Assembly (NCBI RefSeq): GCF_017894385.1
Contig: NZ_CP059560.1
Coordinates: forward strand, 3,481,501 to 3,545,500
DNA from: Aromatoleum petrolei
GTDB taxonomy: Bacteria; Pseudomonadota; Gammaproteobacteria; Burkholderiales; Rhodocyclaceae
Direction: 5' to 3'
Length of the DNA: 64,000 nucleotides
Positions within the stretch are counted from its first letter, which is position 1. Each line of letters starts with the position of its first letter. Below are positions 8,860 to 20,153 of this stretch, in pieces. A program made the translations under genes and the position numbers. Below the pieces are notes generated by a model. It was not told where the DNA came from. It searched no databases and saw only the letters and a program-made list of their open reading frames with translations.

Positions 8860-9756
8860 ATGACTTCTTCTGCAATACGGATCGTTTCGGCGACCAAGCA
8901 CTACGGTTCCCTCCAGGCGCTCGCCGGTGTGGACCTAGAAGTCGCGCAGGGCGAATTCTTTGGGCTGCTGGGACCGAACGGCGCGGGCAAGACGACGCTG
9001 ATCTCCGCTCTTTCCGGACTTGTGCGCCCGGACGGCGGGATCTTCGAGGTCATGGGATGCAACGTCGTCTCGGACTACCGCAATGCGCGGCGCAACCTCG
9101 GCGTCGTGCCGCAGGAACTGGTGTTCGACCCCTTCTTCTCGGTGCGCGAGCTGCTGCGCATCCAGTCGGGCTACTTCGGCATCCGCAACAACGACGACTG
9201 GATCGACGAGATCCTCGCGAGCCTTGACCTGACCGCCAAGGCCGGCGCCAACATGCGCATGCTCTCCGGCGGCATGAAGCGTCGCGTGCTCGTTGCACAG
9301 GCGCTCGTGCATCGCCCCCCGGTGATCGTGCTCGACGAGCCCACCGCCGGCGTCGACGTCGAACTGCGTCAGGGCTTGTGGCAGTTCATCCGCAAGCTCA
9401 ACCGCGACGGCCACACCATCGTGCTGACGACGCATTACCTCGAGGAGGCCGAGGCGCTGTGCGGCCGCATCGCGATGCTGAAGTCCGGCAGGGTCGTCGC
9501 GCTGGACACCACGGAGAACCTGCTGCGGCGTTTCGCCAGCCACTCGCTAAGCGTCCGACTGGAGAACCCCGAGGCGGCCGCTGCGCTCGGCGGAACGCTT
9601 GCGGCGGGCGGCTGGGCCGACTTCCCACTCGAGCGCTACGAGAATCTCGAGCCGCTGCTCGCGCGGCTGCGCGAGACGGGGGCGAAGCTCCTCGAGCTGC
9701 GCCTGGGCGAAGCGGACCTCGAGCGCGTGTTCGTGGAGGTCATGAATCGTGCATGA
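8860..9756 (+). CDS. ABC transporter ATP-binding protein (YadG/DrrA-like)
   Basis: Cytosolic ATPase of an ABC-2 type exporter. The 298-residue protein has Walker A GPNGAGKT (38-45), signature LSGGMKRRV, Walker B VIVLDEP and a C-terminal DrrA-like extension of about 70 residues. ATG 8860 is chosen because it starts just before the nucleotide-binding fold; the frame extends upstream through mlaB but that part is arginine-rich shadow sequence. The next gene is the matching permease, overlapping by 8 bp. E. coli YadGH is the closest well-known pair; the substrate is unknown. The position between mla and ibaG/murA suggests an envelope-related role, which is inference. Confidence 0.93.
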   Translation: MTSSAIRIVSATKHYGSLQALAGVDLEVAQGEFFGLLGPNGAGKTTLISALSGLVRPDGGIFEVMGCNVVSDYRNARRNLGVVPQELVFDPFFSVRELLRIQSGYFGIRNNDDWIDEILASLDLTAKAGANMRMLSGGMKRRVLVAQALVHRPPVIVLDEPTAGVDVELRQGLWQFIRKLNRDGHTIVLTTHYLEEAEALCGRIAMLKSGRVVALDTTENLLRRFASHSLSVRLENPEAAAALGGTLAAGGWADFPLERYENLEPLLARLRETGAKLLELRLGEADLERVFVEVMNRA

Positions 9757-10516
9757 CGGCCTCGTTGGGTTCCGCACCCTGCTGTACAAGGAAGTGTTGC
9801 GCTTCTGGAAGGTCAGCTTCCAGACCGTCGGCGCGCCGGTGCTCAATGCGCTGCTGTACCTGCTGATCTTTTCGCATGTGCTCGACCGGCACGTCACGGT
9901 CTATGGCGAGGTCGCCTACACGGCCTTCCTCGTGCCCGGGCTGGTGATGATGTCGCTGCTGCAGAACGCCTTCGCCAACAGCTCCTCGTCGCTGATCCAG
10001 AGCAAGATCACCGGCAACATCATCTTCGTGCTGCTGCCGCCGCTGTCCTATCGCGAGTTCTACGCCGCCTACGTGATCGCCTCGCTGCTGCGCGGTCTCT
10101 TCGTCGGCATTGGCGTGCTTCTCGTGTCGCTGCCCTTCGTCGATCTGCCGCTGGCGGCGCCCGGCTGGATCCTGGCCTTCGGCCTGATGGGTGGCGCGAT
10201 CCTCGGTTCCCTCGGAGTGATCGCGGGTATTTGGGCTGACAAGTTCGACCAGCTTGCGGGGTTCCAGAACTTCCTCATCATGCCGCTGACGATGCTTTCC
10301 GGTGTGTTCTACTCCATCCACTCGCTGCCGGAATTCTGGCAGGGGGTCTCGCATATCAATCCGTTCTTCTTCATGATCGACGGCTTCCGCTACGGCTTCT
10401 TCGGCCAGTCCGACGTTTCGCCGTGGTTGAGCCTCGCGGTTGTGAGTTTTTGTTTCGTGTTCCTCGCGGTTTTGACCCTGGCGATGCTCGCCCGGGGCTA
10501 CAAGCTGCGGGCTTGA
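9749..10516 (+). CDS. ABC-2 type transporter permease (YadH-like)
   Basis: Inner-membrane permease partner of the preceding ATPase. The 255-residue protein has six predicted membrane helices and the ABC-2 pattern with the conserved region near LSGVFYSIHSLPEFWQ before the last two helices. Start is GTG at 9749, inside the end of the ATPase gene (8 bp overlap); the nearby ATG at 9753 is out of frame. Resembles YadH and NodJ-like proteins. The exported substrate is not known. Confidence 0.92.
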   Translation: MHDGLVGFRTLLYKEVLRFWKVSFQTVGAPVLNALLYLLIFSHVLDRHVTVYGEVAYTAFLVPGLVMMSLLQNAFANSSSSLIQSKITGNIIFVLLPPLSYREFYAAYVIASLLRGLFVGIGVLLVSLPFVDLPLAAPGWILAFGLMGGAILGSLGVIAGIWADKFDQLAGFQNFLIMPLTMLSGVFYSIHSLPEFWQGVSHINPFFFMIDGFRYGFFGQSDVSPWLSLAVVSFCFVFLAVLTLAMLARGYKLRA

Positions 10517-10522
10517 GGGTAG

Positions 10523-12058
<1,536 letters not shown>

Positions 12059-12097
12059 TCGCGCGGGTGTCGGCCGCGGTGCCGGCGCCCGCATGTC

Positions 12098-12505
12098 TTA
12101 CAGGTCAAAGCGACCCGCGGCCTCGGGTTGCCAAGTCACGCCCAGTACTTCGATCCGGATCGGCTGCCGGTCCGAGCTCTCCCAGTCGATCGTCTGGCCG
12201 ACCGCCAGGCCCAGCAGGGCGCTGCCGGCCGGGGTGAAGACCGAGACCTTTCCGGCTTCCGCCGCCACGTCGCCGGGATAGACCAGCGTGAGCTCATGCT
12301 CGCGTCCGCCGGGCAGTTCGCGGAAGCGTGCGCGACTGTTCATCGTGATGACGTCGGCCGGCATGTCCTGGGGGTCGCGCACGTCGGCGCGTGCGAGTTC
12401 GTCCCTCAGCCCGTTGAGGTCGCTGCGGTTGCGGGCGGCCGGTGCGGCCAGAAGGCCCTCGAGGCGATCGAGGTCCTGCGAGGAAATCACGATGTCGGGT
12501 TTCAT
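12098..12505 (-). CDS. rnk: Rnk-type regulator of nucleoside diphosphate kinase
   Basis: GreA/GreB-related protein that binds RNA polymerase; in E. coli Rnk affects Ndk and nucleotide levels. The 135-residue product has a short N-terminal coiled-coil part (about 1-50) and a GreA/GreB C-terminal FKBP-like domain (about 55-130; [19 protein letters not shown] and the closing [11 protein letters not shown]). The start [16 protein letters not shown] is chosen over an upstream in-frame ATG at 12532 because family members begin here. It is convergent with murA and divergent from hisG. A terminator-like hairpin lies just upstream of its start (see separate entry). Confidence 0.88.
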   Translation of the reverse strand: MKPDIVISSQDLDRLEGLLAAPAARNRSDLNGLRDELARADVRDPQDMPADVITMNSRARFRELPGGREHELTLVYPGDVAAEAGKVSVFTPAGSALLGLAVGQTIDWESSDRQPIRIEVLGVTWQPEAAGRFDL

Positions 12506-12533
12506 AGGGTTACGACTCCCTGCGTCGGGCAAA

Positions 12534-12568
12534 AAGTAAAAAAGGCCGAACCGCAGCGCGGTTCAGCC
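12534..12568 (-). terminator. Intrinsic terminator-like hairpin upstream of rnk (possible attenuator)
   Basis: Read on the minus strand, a stem GAACCGC/GCGGTTC (12548-12554 with 12558-12564, loop of 3) flanked by GGC/GCC is followed by a run of six T and a second T-rich run. It ends about 30 bp before the rnk start codon, so any rnk transcript starting further right would have to pass it. It could instead stop transcripts antisense to hisG. Confidence 0.6.
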
Positions 12569-12637
12569 AGTCACGGGAGGCTAACAGAACGGCGGGCAGG
12601 TTACAATGTCACTCCGATTCTTCACGAGGCACCCTTC

Positions 12638-13279
12638 GTGTCCAGCATCACCCTTGCCCTGTCCAAGGGCCGTATCTTCGAGGAAACGCTGCCGCTGCTC
12701 GCGGCCGCTGGTATCACCCCGACCGACAACCCCGAGACCTCGCGCAAGCTCATCATCGGCACGAATCGTCCCGAGGTGCGCCTCGTGATCGTGCGTGCGA
12801 CCGACACGCCGACGTACGTCCAGTACGGCGCGGCCGACCTCGGCATCGCCGGCAAGGACGTGCTCCTCGAACACGGCGGGGCCGGGCTGTACCAGCCGCT
12901 GGACCTCAACATCGCGAAGTGCCGCCTGTGCGTCGCGACGCAGAGGGGCTTCGACTACGCCACTGCGACGCGCCCTGGCGGGCGCATCCGCGTTGCGACG
13001 AAGTACATCAACAGCGCGAAGGCGCACTTCGCCGCCAAAGGCGTGCATGTGGACCTGATCAAGCTGTACGGATCGATGGAGCTTGCGCCGCTGGTCGGGC
13101 TTGCCGACGCCATTGTGGACCTCGTTTCCAGCGGCAATACGTTGCGCGCGAACAACCTCGAGGAGGTCGAGGAGATCATGGCGATCAGCTCCCGCCTGGT
13201 GGTGAATCAGGCCTCGCTGAAGCTTAAGCGCGAACTCATCCAGCCCGTGCTGGATGCCTTTGCCGGAGCCGTGAGATGA
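12638..13279 (+). CDS. hisG: ATP phosphoribosyltransferase catalytic subunit HisG (short form)
   Basis: Catalyses the first step of histidine synthesis, ATP + PRPP to phosphoribosyl-ATP. The 213-residue length and absence of the C-terminal regulatory domain mark the short HisG that works only with HisZ; hisZ is present at 54737 in this window. Core motifs visible: [15 protein letters not shown] at the N-terminus and the PRPP-binding stretch [18 protein letters not shown] (about residues 151-168). Start is GTG 12638, after ACGAGG; the stop overlaps hisD by 4 bp. Confidence 0.96.
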   Translation: MSSITLALSKGRIFEETLPLLAAAGITPTDNPETSRKLIIGTNRPEVRLVIVRATDTPTYVQYGAADLGIAGKDVLLEHGGAGLYQPLDLNIAKCRLCVATQRGFDYATATRPGGRIRVATKYINSAKAHFAAKGVHVDLIKLYGSMELAPLVGLADAIVDLVSSGNTLRANNLEEVEEIMAISSRLVVNQASLKLKRELIQPVLDAFAGAVR

Positions 13280-14589
13280 GCGATGCGACCCGCAGGATCC
13301 GCCGCCTCGACGCGCGCGATCCCGACTTCCTGCCCACGCTGGATGCGCTGCTTGCCTTCGAAAGCGGCGCGGATGCGCGCATCGACGAGGCCGTCACCGA
13401 GATCCTGCGTGCTGTGCGCACCACGGGTGACGCCGCGGTGATCGAATACACGCGCCGCTTCGACCGCCTCGACGTCAAGTCGATGGCCGCGCTGGAGCTG
13501 CCGAGGTCCGAGCTCAAGGCCGCGCTCGACAGCTTGAGCGTCGAGCAGCGCGAGGCGCTGCGCATCGCAGCCGACCGCGTGCGCATCTACCACGAGCGTC
13601 AGCGCGCCGAATCTTGGGACTACGTCGAAGCCGACGGCACGCGCCTCGGCCAGAAGGTCACGCCGCTCGACCGCGTCGGCCTCTACGTGCCGGGCGGGCG
13701 CGCGTCCTACCCCAGCTCGGTGCTGATGAACGCCGTGCCGGCCAAGGTCGCCGGCGTCGGCGAGCTGATCATGGTCGTGCCGACCCCCAATGGCGAGAAG
13801 AACCCGCTCGTACTCGCCGCGGCTGCGATCACCGGCGTCGATCGCGTGTTCACGATCGGTGGCGCGCAGGCCGTCGCCGCGCTCGCCTACGGCACGCAGA
13901 CCCTGCCGCAGGTCGACAAGATCGTCGGCCCAGGCAACGCCTATGTCGCCGAGGCCAAGCGTCGCGTCTTCGGCACGGTCGGCATCGACATGGTCGCGGG
14001 CCCTTCGGAGGTGCTCGTCATCTCTGACGGTAGCGGCCACTCCGACTGGGTTGCGATGGACCTCTTCGCGCAGGCCGAGCATGACGAACTCGCGCAATCG
14101 ATCCTGTTGTGCACCGATGCCGCATTCATCGACGCGGTCGAGGCCGCGATCGAGCGCCTGCTGCCGACGATGCCGCGCCGCGAGACCATCGCCGCCTCCC
14201 TCGCCAATCGCGGCGCACTGATCCATGTCGAGAGTCTGGAGCAGGCGTGCGCGATCGCGAACTGCATCGCGCCGGAGCACCTGGAGCTGTCGCTCGACGA
14301 GCCCGAGCCGTGGATAGCCCGCATTCGCCACGCCGGTGCGATCTTCGTCGGGCACTGGTCGGTCGAGGCGCTGGGCGACTACTGCGCCGGCCCCAATCAC
14401 GTTCTACCGACCATGCGCAGCGCGCGCTTCTCGTCGCCGCTGGGCGTGTATGACTTCCAGAAGCGCACCAGCATCATCCAGATCTCGGAAGTGGGGGCGC
14501 AGACATTGGGCCGCGTCGCCTCTACGCTCGCGCACGGCGAGGGCCTGCAGGCGCATGCGCGCTCGGCGGAGATGCGGTTGCACAAGTGA
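13276..14589 (+). CDS. hisD: Histidinol dehydrogenase HisD
   Basis: Zn-dependent enzyme for the last two steps of histidine synthesis, oxidising L-histidinol to L-histidine with NAD. The 437-residue protein shows the family signature around residues 230-262 ([13 protein letters not shown] followed by [10 protein letters not shown], containing the Gln and His zinc ligands) and GPNHVLPT near the C-terminus. ATG 13276 overlaps the hisG stop. Normally hisC would follow on the same strand; here hisC follows in the opposite direction behind a bidirectional terminator. Confidence 0.97.
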   Translation: MSDATRRIRRLDARDPDFLPTLDALLAFESGADARIDEAVTEILRAVRTTGDAAVIEYTRRFDRLDVKSMAALELPRSELKAALDSLSVEQREALRIAADRVRIYHERQRAESWDYVEADGTRLGQKVTPLDRVGLYVPGGRASYPSSVLMNAVPAKVAGVGELIMVVPTPNGEKNPLVLAAAAITGVDRVFTIGGAQAVAALAYGTQTLPQVDKIVGPGNAYVAEAKRRVFGTVGIDMVAGPSEVLVISDGSGHSDWVAMDLFAQAEHDELAQSILLCTDAAFIDAVEAAIERLLPTMPRRETIAASLANRGALIHVESLEQACAIANCIAPEHLELSLDEPEPWIARIRHAGAIFVGHWSVEALGDYCAGPNHVLPTMRSARFSSPLGVYDFQKRTSIIQISEVGAQTLGRVASTLAHGEGLQAHARSAEMRLHK

Positions 14590-14622
14590 ATCACCGCGCC
14601 GCTGGCGCGCGCCGGGGATCAA

Positions 14623-14651
14623 GGAAGGGCGTCCCGGTGGGGCGCCCTTCC
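14623..14651. terminator. Bidirectional intrinsic terminator between hisD and hisC
   Basis: Perfect 9 bp inverted repeat GGAAGGGCG/CGCCCTTCC (14623-14631 and 14643-14651) with an 11-base loop, in the 67 bp between the convergent stops of hisD and hisC. GC-rich stem; T content downstream on plus (TGCGTTT) is modest. Confidence 0.6.
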
Positions 14652-14656
14652 TGCGT

Positions 14657-15727
14657 TTACGCGAGGATCTCGCGCAGCGCGGCGATCAGTGCGGCGCACT
14701 GCGCGTCGGTGCCCACGGTGATGCGCAGGAACTGCTCGATCCGCGGCTGGCGGAAGTGGCGCACGATGATCGCGCGCTTGCGCAGCTCGGCAGCGAGTTC
14801 GCCCGCGTCGCGCGTCGGGTGCGTCGCGAACACGAAGTTTGCCGCCGACGGCAGCACCTCGAAGCCCAGGGAGGACAAGTCGGAAATGAGCTGGCTGCGC
14901 GTGCGGATCACTGCCTGGCGCGTGCGCTCGAAATACTCCTCGTCCTCGATCGCCGCGACCGCGCCGACGATCGCCAGCCGGTCCAGCGGGTAGGAGTTGA
15001 AGCTGTCCTTTACGCGCACCAGCGCCTCGATCAGCGCGGGATGGCCGATCGCGAAGCCCACGCGCAGCCCCGCGAGCGAGCGCGACTTGGAGAAGGTCTG
15101 CACCACCAGCAGGTTCGGATAGCGCGCCGTCAGGGGGATCGCCGACTCCCCGCCGAAATCCACGTAGGCTTCGTCGACCACGACCACGCACTGCGGGTTG
15201 CCGGCGACGATGCGCTCGATCTCGGCGAGCGGCAGCAGACGCCCGGTCGGCGCGTTCGGGTTGGGGAAGATGATCCCGCCTGCGGCCAGCCCGTCGGCGG
15301 GCAGGTAGTCGTCGGGGCGGATCGCGAGGTTCTCGTCGAGCGCCACGGTGCCGAAGTCGATCCCGTAGAGCCCGCAATACACCGGGTAGAAGCTGTAGGA
15401 GATGTCCGGGAAGCGCAGCGGGCGGTCGTGCTTGAGCAGCGCCAGGAAAGCATGCGCAAGCACCTCGTCGGAGCCGTTGCCGACGAACACCTCCTGCGTC
15501 GAGATGCCGTGGCGCGCGGCGATGGCGGCACGCAGCCGTTCCGAAGTCGGGTCCGGATAGAGGCGCAGCGCGTCGGATGCCTCGGCACGGATCGCCTCGA
15601 TCGCCTTCGGCGAGGGGCCGTACGGATGCTCGTTGGTGTTGAGCTTGACCAGATCGGCGATCTTGGGCTGTTCGCCCGGGATATAAGGGGTCAGGCCGTG
15701 GACGACGGCACTCCAGTATTGGCTCAT
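14657..15727 (-). CDS. hisC: Histidinol-phosphate aminotransferase HisC
   Basis: PLP enzyme that converts imidazole acetol-phosphate and glutamate to L-histidinol phosphate. The 356-residue protein has the class-I/II aminotransferase fold, [14 protein letters not shown] at the N-terminus (HisC hallmark), [13 protein letters not shown] (Asn for PLP), VDEAYVDF and the PLP lysine in [14 protein letters not shown]. It lies on the minus strand, inside an otherwise plus-strand his cluster, with its own 158 bp divergent promoter region toward hisB. Sequence character matches its neighbours, so a local inversion is more likely than import. Confidence 0.96.
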   Translation of the reverse strand: MSQYWSAVVHGLTPYIPGEQPKIADLVKLNTNEHPYGPSPKAIEAIRAEASDALRLYPDPTSERLRAAIAARHGISTQEVFVGNGSDEVLAHAFLALLKHDRPLRFPDISYSFYPVYCGLYGIDFGTVALDENLAIRPDDYLPADGLAAGGIIFPNPNAPTGRLLPLAEIERIVAGNPQCVVVVDEAYVDFGGESAIPLTARYPNLLVVQTFSKSRSLAGLRVGFAIGHPALIEALVRVKDSFNSYPLDRLAIVGAVAAIEDEEYFERTRQAVIRTRSQLISDLSSLGFEVLPSAANFVFATHPTRDAGELAAELRKRAIIVRHFRQPRIEQFLRITVGTDAQCAALIAALREILA

Positions 15728-15790
15728 CGGCGGATCGGGGCAGGATTGTCGGAGGGGCCCCGCGCAGGCCCGGCGGGGCTGCAGCCGGCA

Positions 15791-15821
15791 TTGCGGCGGG
15801 ACAGTCTGGCGATGGTATCAT
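15791..15821 (+). promoter_or_regulatory. Candidate sigma-70 promoter for hisBHAFIE
   Basis: TTGCGG (15791-15796) and TATCAT (15816-15821) are separated by 19 bp, upstream of hisB in the divergent hisC-hisB gap. Because hisC is inverted, hisB and the genes after it cannot be read from the hisG promoter and need one here. Sequence match is moderate. Confidence 0.4.
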
Positions 15822-15885
15822 GCCCGAGAGTGGCGCCCGAGCGCGTCCGACCCCCCCCGAACTCGTCAATTCGAAGCAGAATCTC

Positions 15886-16473
15886 ATGCGGCAAGCCGAA
15901 GTAACTCGCGACACCCTGGAAACCCGGATCACCGTCCGCATCGACCTGGACGGCAGCGGCAAGGCCAGTCTCGCCACGGGGGTGCCCTTCTTCGATCACA
16001 TGCTCGACCAGATCGCCCGTCACGGTGCGATCGACCTCGACATCAAGGCCGAAGGCGATACCCACATCGACGACCATCACACGGTCGAGGATGTCGGCAT
16101 CACCCTCGGGCAGGCCTTCGCGAAAGCGCTCGGGGACAAGAAGGGGATCTTCCGCTACGGCCATGCCTACGTGCCGCTGGACGAGGCGCTGTCGCGCGTC
16201 GTCGTGGACTTCTCCGGCCGGCCCGGGCTGCACTACTTCGTGAATTACACGCGTGCGCGCATCGGCAATTTCGATGTCGACCTCGCGCGCGAGTTTTTCC
16301 AGGGCTTCGTCAATCATGCCGGGGTGACTGTGCATATCGACAACCTGCGCGGCGACAACGCCCATCACCAGTGCGAAACGATCTTCAAGGCCTTCGGTCG
16401 TGCGTTGCGCATGGCCGCCCAGCGCGATGAGCGCGCCGCCGGCGTGATTCCCTCGACCAAGGGCGCCCTCTGA
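15886..16473 (+). CDS. hisB: Imidazoleglycerol-phosphate dehydratase HisB
   Basis: Removes water from imidazole glycerol phosphate to give imidazole acetol-phosphate; manganese enzyme. The 195 residues correspond to the monofunctional dehydratase, without the histidinol-phosphatase domain of the enteric fusion. Metal-binding histidine motifs are visible: [17 protein letters not shown] and the repeat [20 protein letters not shown] 15886 starts [15 protein letters not shown], typical for the family; the frame is open further upstream without a good start. First gene of the downstream his block. Confidence 0.96.
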   Translation: MRQAEVTRDTLETRITVRIDLDGSGKASLATGVPFFDHMLDQIARHGAIDLDIKAEGDTHIDDHHTVEDVGITLGQAFAKALGDKKGIFRYGHAYVPLDEALSRVVVDFSGRPGLHYFVNYTRARIGNFDVDLAREFFQGFVNHAGVTVHIDNLRGDNAHHQCETIFKAFGRALRMAAQRDERAAGVIPSTKGAL

Positions 16474-16527
16474 GTTCCCGTCAGACTCCCCGCCCAACCT
16501 TCTGATTTTCCTGCGAGCGATTCCCCG

Positions 16528-17166
16528 ATGAGCGACGTAGCCATCATCGACTACGGCATGGGCAACCTACGTTCGGTTGCCAAGGCGGTCGAACACGTAG
16601 CGCCCGGCAAGACCGTGGTCGTGACTTCCGATCCCGCGGTGGTCGCGGAGGCCGGCCGGGTGGTGTTTCCGGGGCAGGGCGCGATGCCCGACTGCATGCG
16701 CGAACTGGACCTGCGCGGACTGCGCGCGTCGGTGCTCGAGGCCGCTGCCTCCAAGCCCTTCCTCGGCATCTGTATCGGCGAGCAGATGCTGTTCGCTCAC
16801 AGCGAGGAGGGCGACGTGCCCGGCCTGGGCATCCTCCCCGGCAATGTCGTTCGCTTTCCCGATGCGAAGATGGTGGCGGCCGACGGTTCGCGCCTGAAGG
16901 TGCCGCACATGGGCTGGAACGAGGTGCGCCAGCGCATCGCGCACCCGTTGTGGGAAGGCATTCCCGACGGCGAGCGCTTCTATTTCGTGCATAGCTATTT
17001 TGTTCGACCCGACGAGCGCTCGCTGGTTGCGGCCGAAACCGATTACGGTTTGATGTTTACCAGTGCGGTAGCGCGGGATAACATCTTCGCGGTTCAGTTC
17101 CACCCCGAAAAGAGTGCGCAGGCTGGCCTGCGGATGCTTGCAAATTTCGTTTCCTGGGCCCCCTGA
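16528..17166 (+). CDS. hisH: Imidazole glycerol phosphate synthase glutaminase subunit HisH
   Basis: Class-I glutamine amidotransferase that supplies ammonia to HisF. The 212-residue protein has the nucleophile elbow [11 protein letters not shown] (Cys82) and the C-terminal His-Glu pair in VQFHPEKS. It lies 54 bp after hisB and 62 bp before hisA, in the order BHAFIE usual for betaproteobacteria. Confidence 0.96.
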   Translation: MSDVAIIDYGMGNLRSVAKAVEHVAPGKTVVVTSDPAVVAEAGRVVFPGQGAMPDCMRELDLRGLRASVLEAAASKPFLGICIGEQMLFAHSEEGDVPGLGILPGNVVRFPDAKMVAADGSRLKVPHMGWNEVRQRIAHPLWEGIPDGERFYFVHSYFVRPDERSLVAAETDYGLMFTSAVARDNIFAVQFHPEKSAQAGLRMLANFVSWAP

Positions 17167-17228
17167 CGCGCGTCGTCCGGACCCGCCTGTAGCTTTCCTT
17201 CCACTCCTCAGATGCAACTCTTCCCCGT

Positions 17229-17978
17229 ATGCTGCTGATTCCCGCTATCGATCTGAAGGACGGCCACTGCGTGCGCCTCAAGCAGGGCGAGATGGACGAC
17301 GCCACCGTGTTCTCCGAAGATCCGGCCGCGATGGCCCGCCACTGGATAGATCTCGGCGCGCGCCGCCTGCACCTGGTCGACCTGAACGGCGCCTTTGCCG
17401 GCAAGCCCAAGAACGGCGCGGCGATCCGCGCGATTGCCGATGAAGTCGGTGACGACATCCCGGTCCAGCTCGGGGGCGGCATCCGCGATCTCGACACCAT
17501 CGAGCACTACCTCGACAACGGCATCTCCTACGTCATCATCGGCACCGCCGCGGTGAAGAATCCGGGCTTCCTGCACGACGCGTGCGGCGCCTTCCCGGGT
17601 CACATCATCGTCGGCCTCGATGCCAAGGACGGCAAGGTCGCCGTCGACGGCTGGTCGAAGATGACAGGGCACGACGTCGTGGACCTCGCGAAGAAGTACG
17701 AGGACTACGGCGTCGAAGCCGTGATCTACACCGACATCGGCCGCGACGGCATGCTCTCGGGCGTGAACATCGAGGCCACCGTGCGCCTGGCGCAGGCGCT
17801 GCGCATCCCGGTCATCGCCAGCGGCGGCATCGCCACGCTGGCCGATATCGACGCGCTGTGCGCGGTAGAGGGCGAAGGCATCACCGGTGCGATCACCGGG
17901 CGCGCGATCTATGAAGGTACGCTGGACTTCGCCGCCGCGCAGGCGCGCGCCGACGAACTCAGCGGCGAAACGGCCTGA
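17229..17978 (+). CDS. hisA: Phosphoribosylformimino-AICAR-P isomerase HisA
   Basis: TIM-barrel isomerase of the fourth histidine step (ProFAR to PRFAR). The 249-residue protein starts [20 protein letters not shown] with the catalytic aspartate in AIDL, and has the half-barrel phosphate motifs QLGGGIRDL and [10 protein letters not shown] and the second catalytic aspartate in [12 protein letters not shown]. The stop overlaps the hisF start (TGATG), indicating coupling. Confidence 0.97.
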   Translation: MLLIPAIDLKDGHCVRLKQGEMDDATVFSEDPAAMARHWIDLGARRLHLVDLNGAFAGKPKNGAAIRAIADEVGDDIPVQLGGGIRDLDTIEHYLDNGISYVIIGTAAVKNPGFLHDACGAFPGHIIVGLDAKDGKVAVDGWSKMTGHDVVDLAKKYEDYGVEAVIYTDIGRDGMLSGVNIEATVRLAQALRIPVIASGGIATLADIDALCAVEGEGITGAITGRAIYEGTLDFAAAQARADELSGETA

Positions 17979-18736
17979 TGCTTGCCAAGCGCATCATCCC
18001 CTGCCTGGACGTCAATGCCGGGCGCGTGGTCAAGGGCGTCAATTTCGTCGAGCTGCGCGACGCCGGGGATCCGGTCGAGATCGCGCGTCGTTACGACGAG
18101 CAGGGTGCCGACGAGATCACCTTCCTCGACATCACCGCGAGCTCGGATGCGCGCAACACCATCATCCACGTGGTCGAGCAGGTTGCCGAGCAGGTCTTCA
18201 TCCCGCTGACGGTGGGTGGCGGCGTGCGCACGGTCGAGGATGTGCGGCGCCTCCTCAATGCCGGCGCCGACAAGGTCAGTATCAACACCGCGGCGGTGAA
18301 TAATCCGCAAGTCGTCGCCGATGCCGCGGGCAAGGTCGGCAGCCAGTGCATCGTCGTCGCGATCGACGCCAAGCAGACGGCTCCCGGCAAGTGGGAAGTG
18401 TTCACGCACGGCGGGCGCAACAACACCGGGCTCGATGCGATCGAGTGGGCAAGGAAGGTCGCCGCGCTCGGCGCCGGCGAGATCCTGCTCACGAGCATGG
18501 ACCGCGACGGCACCAAGATCGGCTTCGATCTCGCGCTCACTCGCGCGGTGTCGGACGCCGTCCCGATTCCGGTGATCGCCAGCGGCGGCGTCGGCACGCT
18601 CGAGCATCTGGCCGAGGGCGTGTCGGAAGGTCGTGCGGATGCCGTGCTCGCGGCGAGCATCTTCCATTTCGGCCAGCATACGGTGCGCGAGGCGAAGGAG
18701 CTGATGCGCAGCCGCGGCATCGAGGTACGATTGTGA
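17978..18736 (+). CDS. hisF: Imidazole glycerol phosphate synthase cyclase subunit HisF
   Basis: TIM-barrel cyclase that uses ammonia from HisH to make imidazole glycerol phosphate and AICAR. The 252-residue protein begins [20 protein letters not shown] with the catalytic aspartate in CLDV, and has the second aspartate in [13 protein letters not shown] and phosphate loops TVGGGVRTV and [10 protein letters not shown]. Sits between hisA (1 bp overlap) and hisI (4 bp overlap). Confidence 0.97.
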   Translation: MLAKRIIPCLDVNAGRVVKGVNFVELRDAGDPVEIARRYDEQGADEITFLDITASSDARNTIIHVVEQVAEQVFIPLTVGGGVRTVEDVRRLLNAGADKVSINTAAVNNPQVVADAAGKVGSQCIVVAIDAKQTAPGKWEVFTHGGRNNTGLDAIEWARKVAALGAGEILLTSMDRDGTKIGFDLALTRAVSDAVPIPVIASGGVGTLEHLAEGVSEGRADAVLAASIFHFGQHTVREAKELMRSRGIEVRL

Positions 18737-19134
18737 GCAACGCCAATTCCGCCCGCTGGCTCAACGAGATCAGCTGGGACGACCAGGGCCTCGTGCCGGT
18801 GATCGCGCAGGAGGCCTCGACCGGCGACGTGCTGATGTTCGCCTGGATGAACCGCGAGGCCCTGCAGCGCACCGCGGAGACGGGCGAGGCGGTTTACTGG
18901 TCGCGTTCGCGCCGCAAGCTGTGGCACAAGGGCGAGGAGTCCGGCCATGTGCAGAAGGTGCATGAAATCCGCATCGACTGCGACAATGACGTCGTGTTGC
19001 TCAAGATCGAACAGGTCGGCGGCATCGCCTGCCACACCGGCCGACACAGCTGCTTTTTTCAGCGTTATCTGAGCGCGGGTTCGTGGGAGGCCGTGGATCC
19101 CGTGCTGAAGGACCCCAAGGATATCTACAAATGA
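18733..19134 (+). CDS. hisI: Phosphoribosyl-AMP cyclohydrolase HisI
   Basis: Zn/Mg-dependent hydrolase of the third histidine step. The 133-residue single-domain protein shows [28 protein letters not shown] and the metal-binding cysteines in RIDCDND and [11 protein letters not shown]. It starts with GTG at 18733 overlapping the hisF stop, and its stop overlaps hisE by 4 bp. HisI and HisE are separate genes here, unlike the enteric HisIE fusion. Confidence 0.96.
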   Translation: MSNANSARWLNEISWDDQGLVPVIAQEASTGDVLMFAWMNREALQRTAETGEAVYWSRSRRKLWHKGEESGHVQKVHEIRIDCDNDVVLLKIEQVGGIACHTGRHSCFFQRYLSAGSWEAVDPVLKDPKDIYK

Positions 19135-19457
19135 TCGACATCGAAGTGCTGCACCGCATCGCCGCGACCCTCGCGGAGCGCAAGAAGGCCGACCCCGACT
19201 CCTCCTACGTGTCCAGCCTGTACGTCAAGGGCACCGACGCGATCTGCAAGAAGGTCGCCGAGGAAGCCGCCGAGACCATCATGGCGGCCAAGGACAAGGA
19301 TATGCTGCACATCGTCTGGGAGGTCACCGACCTGTGGTTCCACTCGATGGTGTTGCTGTCGCATTTCGGCCTGTCGGTTGACGACGTCCTGGCCGAATTC
19401 CGCCGTCGCGAGGGTGTCTCAGGGATTGACGAGAAGAAGTCCCGCACGACGGCCTGA
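19131..19457 (+). CDS. hisE: Phosphoribosyl-ATP pyrophosphatase HisE
   Basis: MazG-like all-alpha pyrophosphohydrolase of the second histidine step (PR-ATP to PR-AMP). The 108-residue product has the metal-binding helix pattern [15 protein letters not shown] and [16 protein letters not shown] 19131 overlaps the hisI stop. It ends the his cluster; the HIT gene begins 7 bp later and is probably co-transcribed. Confidence 0.95.
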   Translation: MIDIEVLHRIAATLAERKKADPDSSYVSSLYVKGTDAICKKVAEEAAETIMAAKDKDMLHIVWEVTDLWFHSMVLLSHFGLSVDDVLAEFRRREGVSGIDEKKSRTTA

Positions 19458-19464
19458 GGCGAGC

Positions 19465-19812
19465 ATGAGTGACTGCATTTTCTGCCGGATCGCGGCCGGC
19501 GAGATTTCCGCGAAGCAACTGTACGAAGACGAGTACGTCCTCGCCTTCCACGACATCAACCCGGTTGCGCCGGTACATTTCCTCGTGATCCCGAAGCTGC
19601 ATGTTCCGTCGATGGCGGAACTCGGGCCGGAGCACATCGAGGTGATGGGGCGGGTGATGACCACGGCGGCACGGCTGGCGCGCGAGAACGGGTGCGGCGA
19701 GGGTTTCCGCACGATCATCAATACCGGAAGGGTGGGGCGGCAGGAAGTGTATCATCTGCATGTTCACGTCCTGGGTGGCCCGGAGGTGCTTCCGGCCATG
19801 TTGAAGCGTTAA
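19465..19812 (+). CDS. HIT-family nucleotide hydrolase (HinT-like)
   Basis: Histidine-triad protein of 115 residues that hydrolyses purine nucleoside phosphoramidates in known homologues. Starts [17 protein letters not shown] with the family's zinc-type CxxC, and ends with the catalytic triad HLHVHVLGG. Start ATG 19465 is fixed by family length. It lies between hisE (7 bp) and tatA (10 bp), the common order hisIE-hinT-tatABC in betaproteobacteria. Confidence 0.95.
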   Translation: MSDCIFCRIAAGEISAKQLYEDEYVLAFHDINPVAPVHFLVIPKLHVPSMAELGPEHIEVMGRVMTTAARLARENGCGEGFRTIINTGRVGRQEVYHLHVHVLGGPEVLPAMLKR

Positions 19813-19822
19813 GGAGAGCAGT

Positions 19823-20047
19823 ATGGGTTCATTCAGCATCTGGCACTGGCTGATCGTCCTGGTGATCGTGGTCCTGGTGTTCGGCACCAAGAAGCTGCGC
19901 AACATCGGTCAGGATCTCGGCGGTGCGGTGAAGGGCTTCAAGGACGGCATGAAGGAGTCCGAGAAGTCCGACGACGTGCAGCAGAAGATTGGCGGCGAAA
20001 CCATCGACGCCCAGGCGCGCGAAAAGTCCGACAAGCTGCATTCCTGA
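19823..20047 (+). CDS. tatA: TatA, twin-arginine translocase pore subunit
   Basis: Small membrane protein (74 residues) forming the oligomeric channel of the Tat system. One N-terminal membrane helix (about 4-20) ends in the [14 protein letters not shown] hinge, followed by an amphipathic helix and a charged tail. A good ribosome site (AAGGAGA) precedes the ATG. It is separated from tatB by 106 bp that contain an intrinsic terminator. Tat substrates likely in this window include the nitrate-binding protein at 62515 and perhaps the dioxygenase at 28636. Confidence 0.96.
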   Translation: MGSFSIWHWLIVLVIVVLVFGTKKLRNIGQDLGGAVKGFKDGMKESEKSDDVQQKIGGETIDAQAREKSDKLHS

Positions 20048-20071
20048 GCCTGTCCGGGCGATGTCTGCGGC

Positions 20072-20106
20072 AAGGGGCGCGGCGTCACAGTGCGCCCCTT
20101 CGTTTT
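20072..20106 (+). terminator. Intrinsic terminator between tatA and tatB
   Basis: Perfect 9 bp stem AAGGGGCGC/GCGCCCCTT (20072-20080 and 20092-20100) with an 11-base loop, followed by CGTTTT. Located 25 bp after the tatA stop and 48 bp before tatB, so it lies inside the tat operon and could reduce tatBC relative to tatA. Confidence 0.75.
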
Positions 20107-20153
20107 GATGCCGTGGCAGTACGCATGACCCCGCCGGCAAAGGCTCTTAAATC

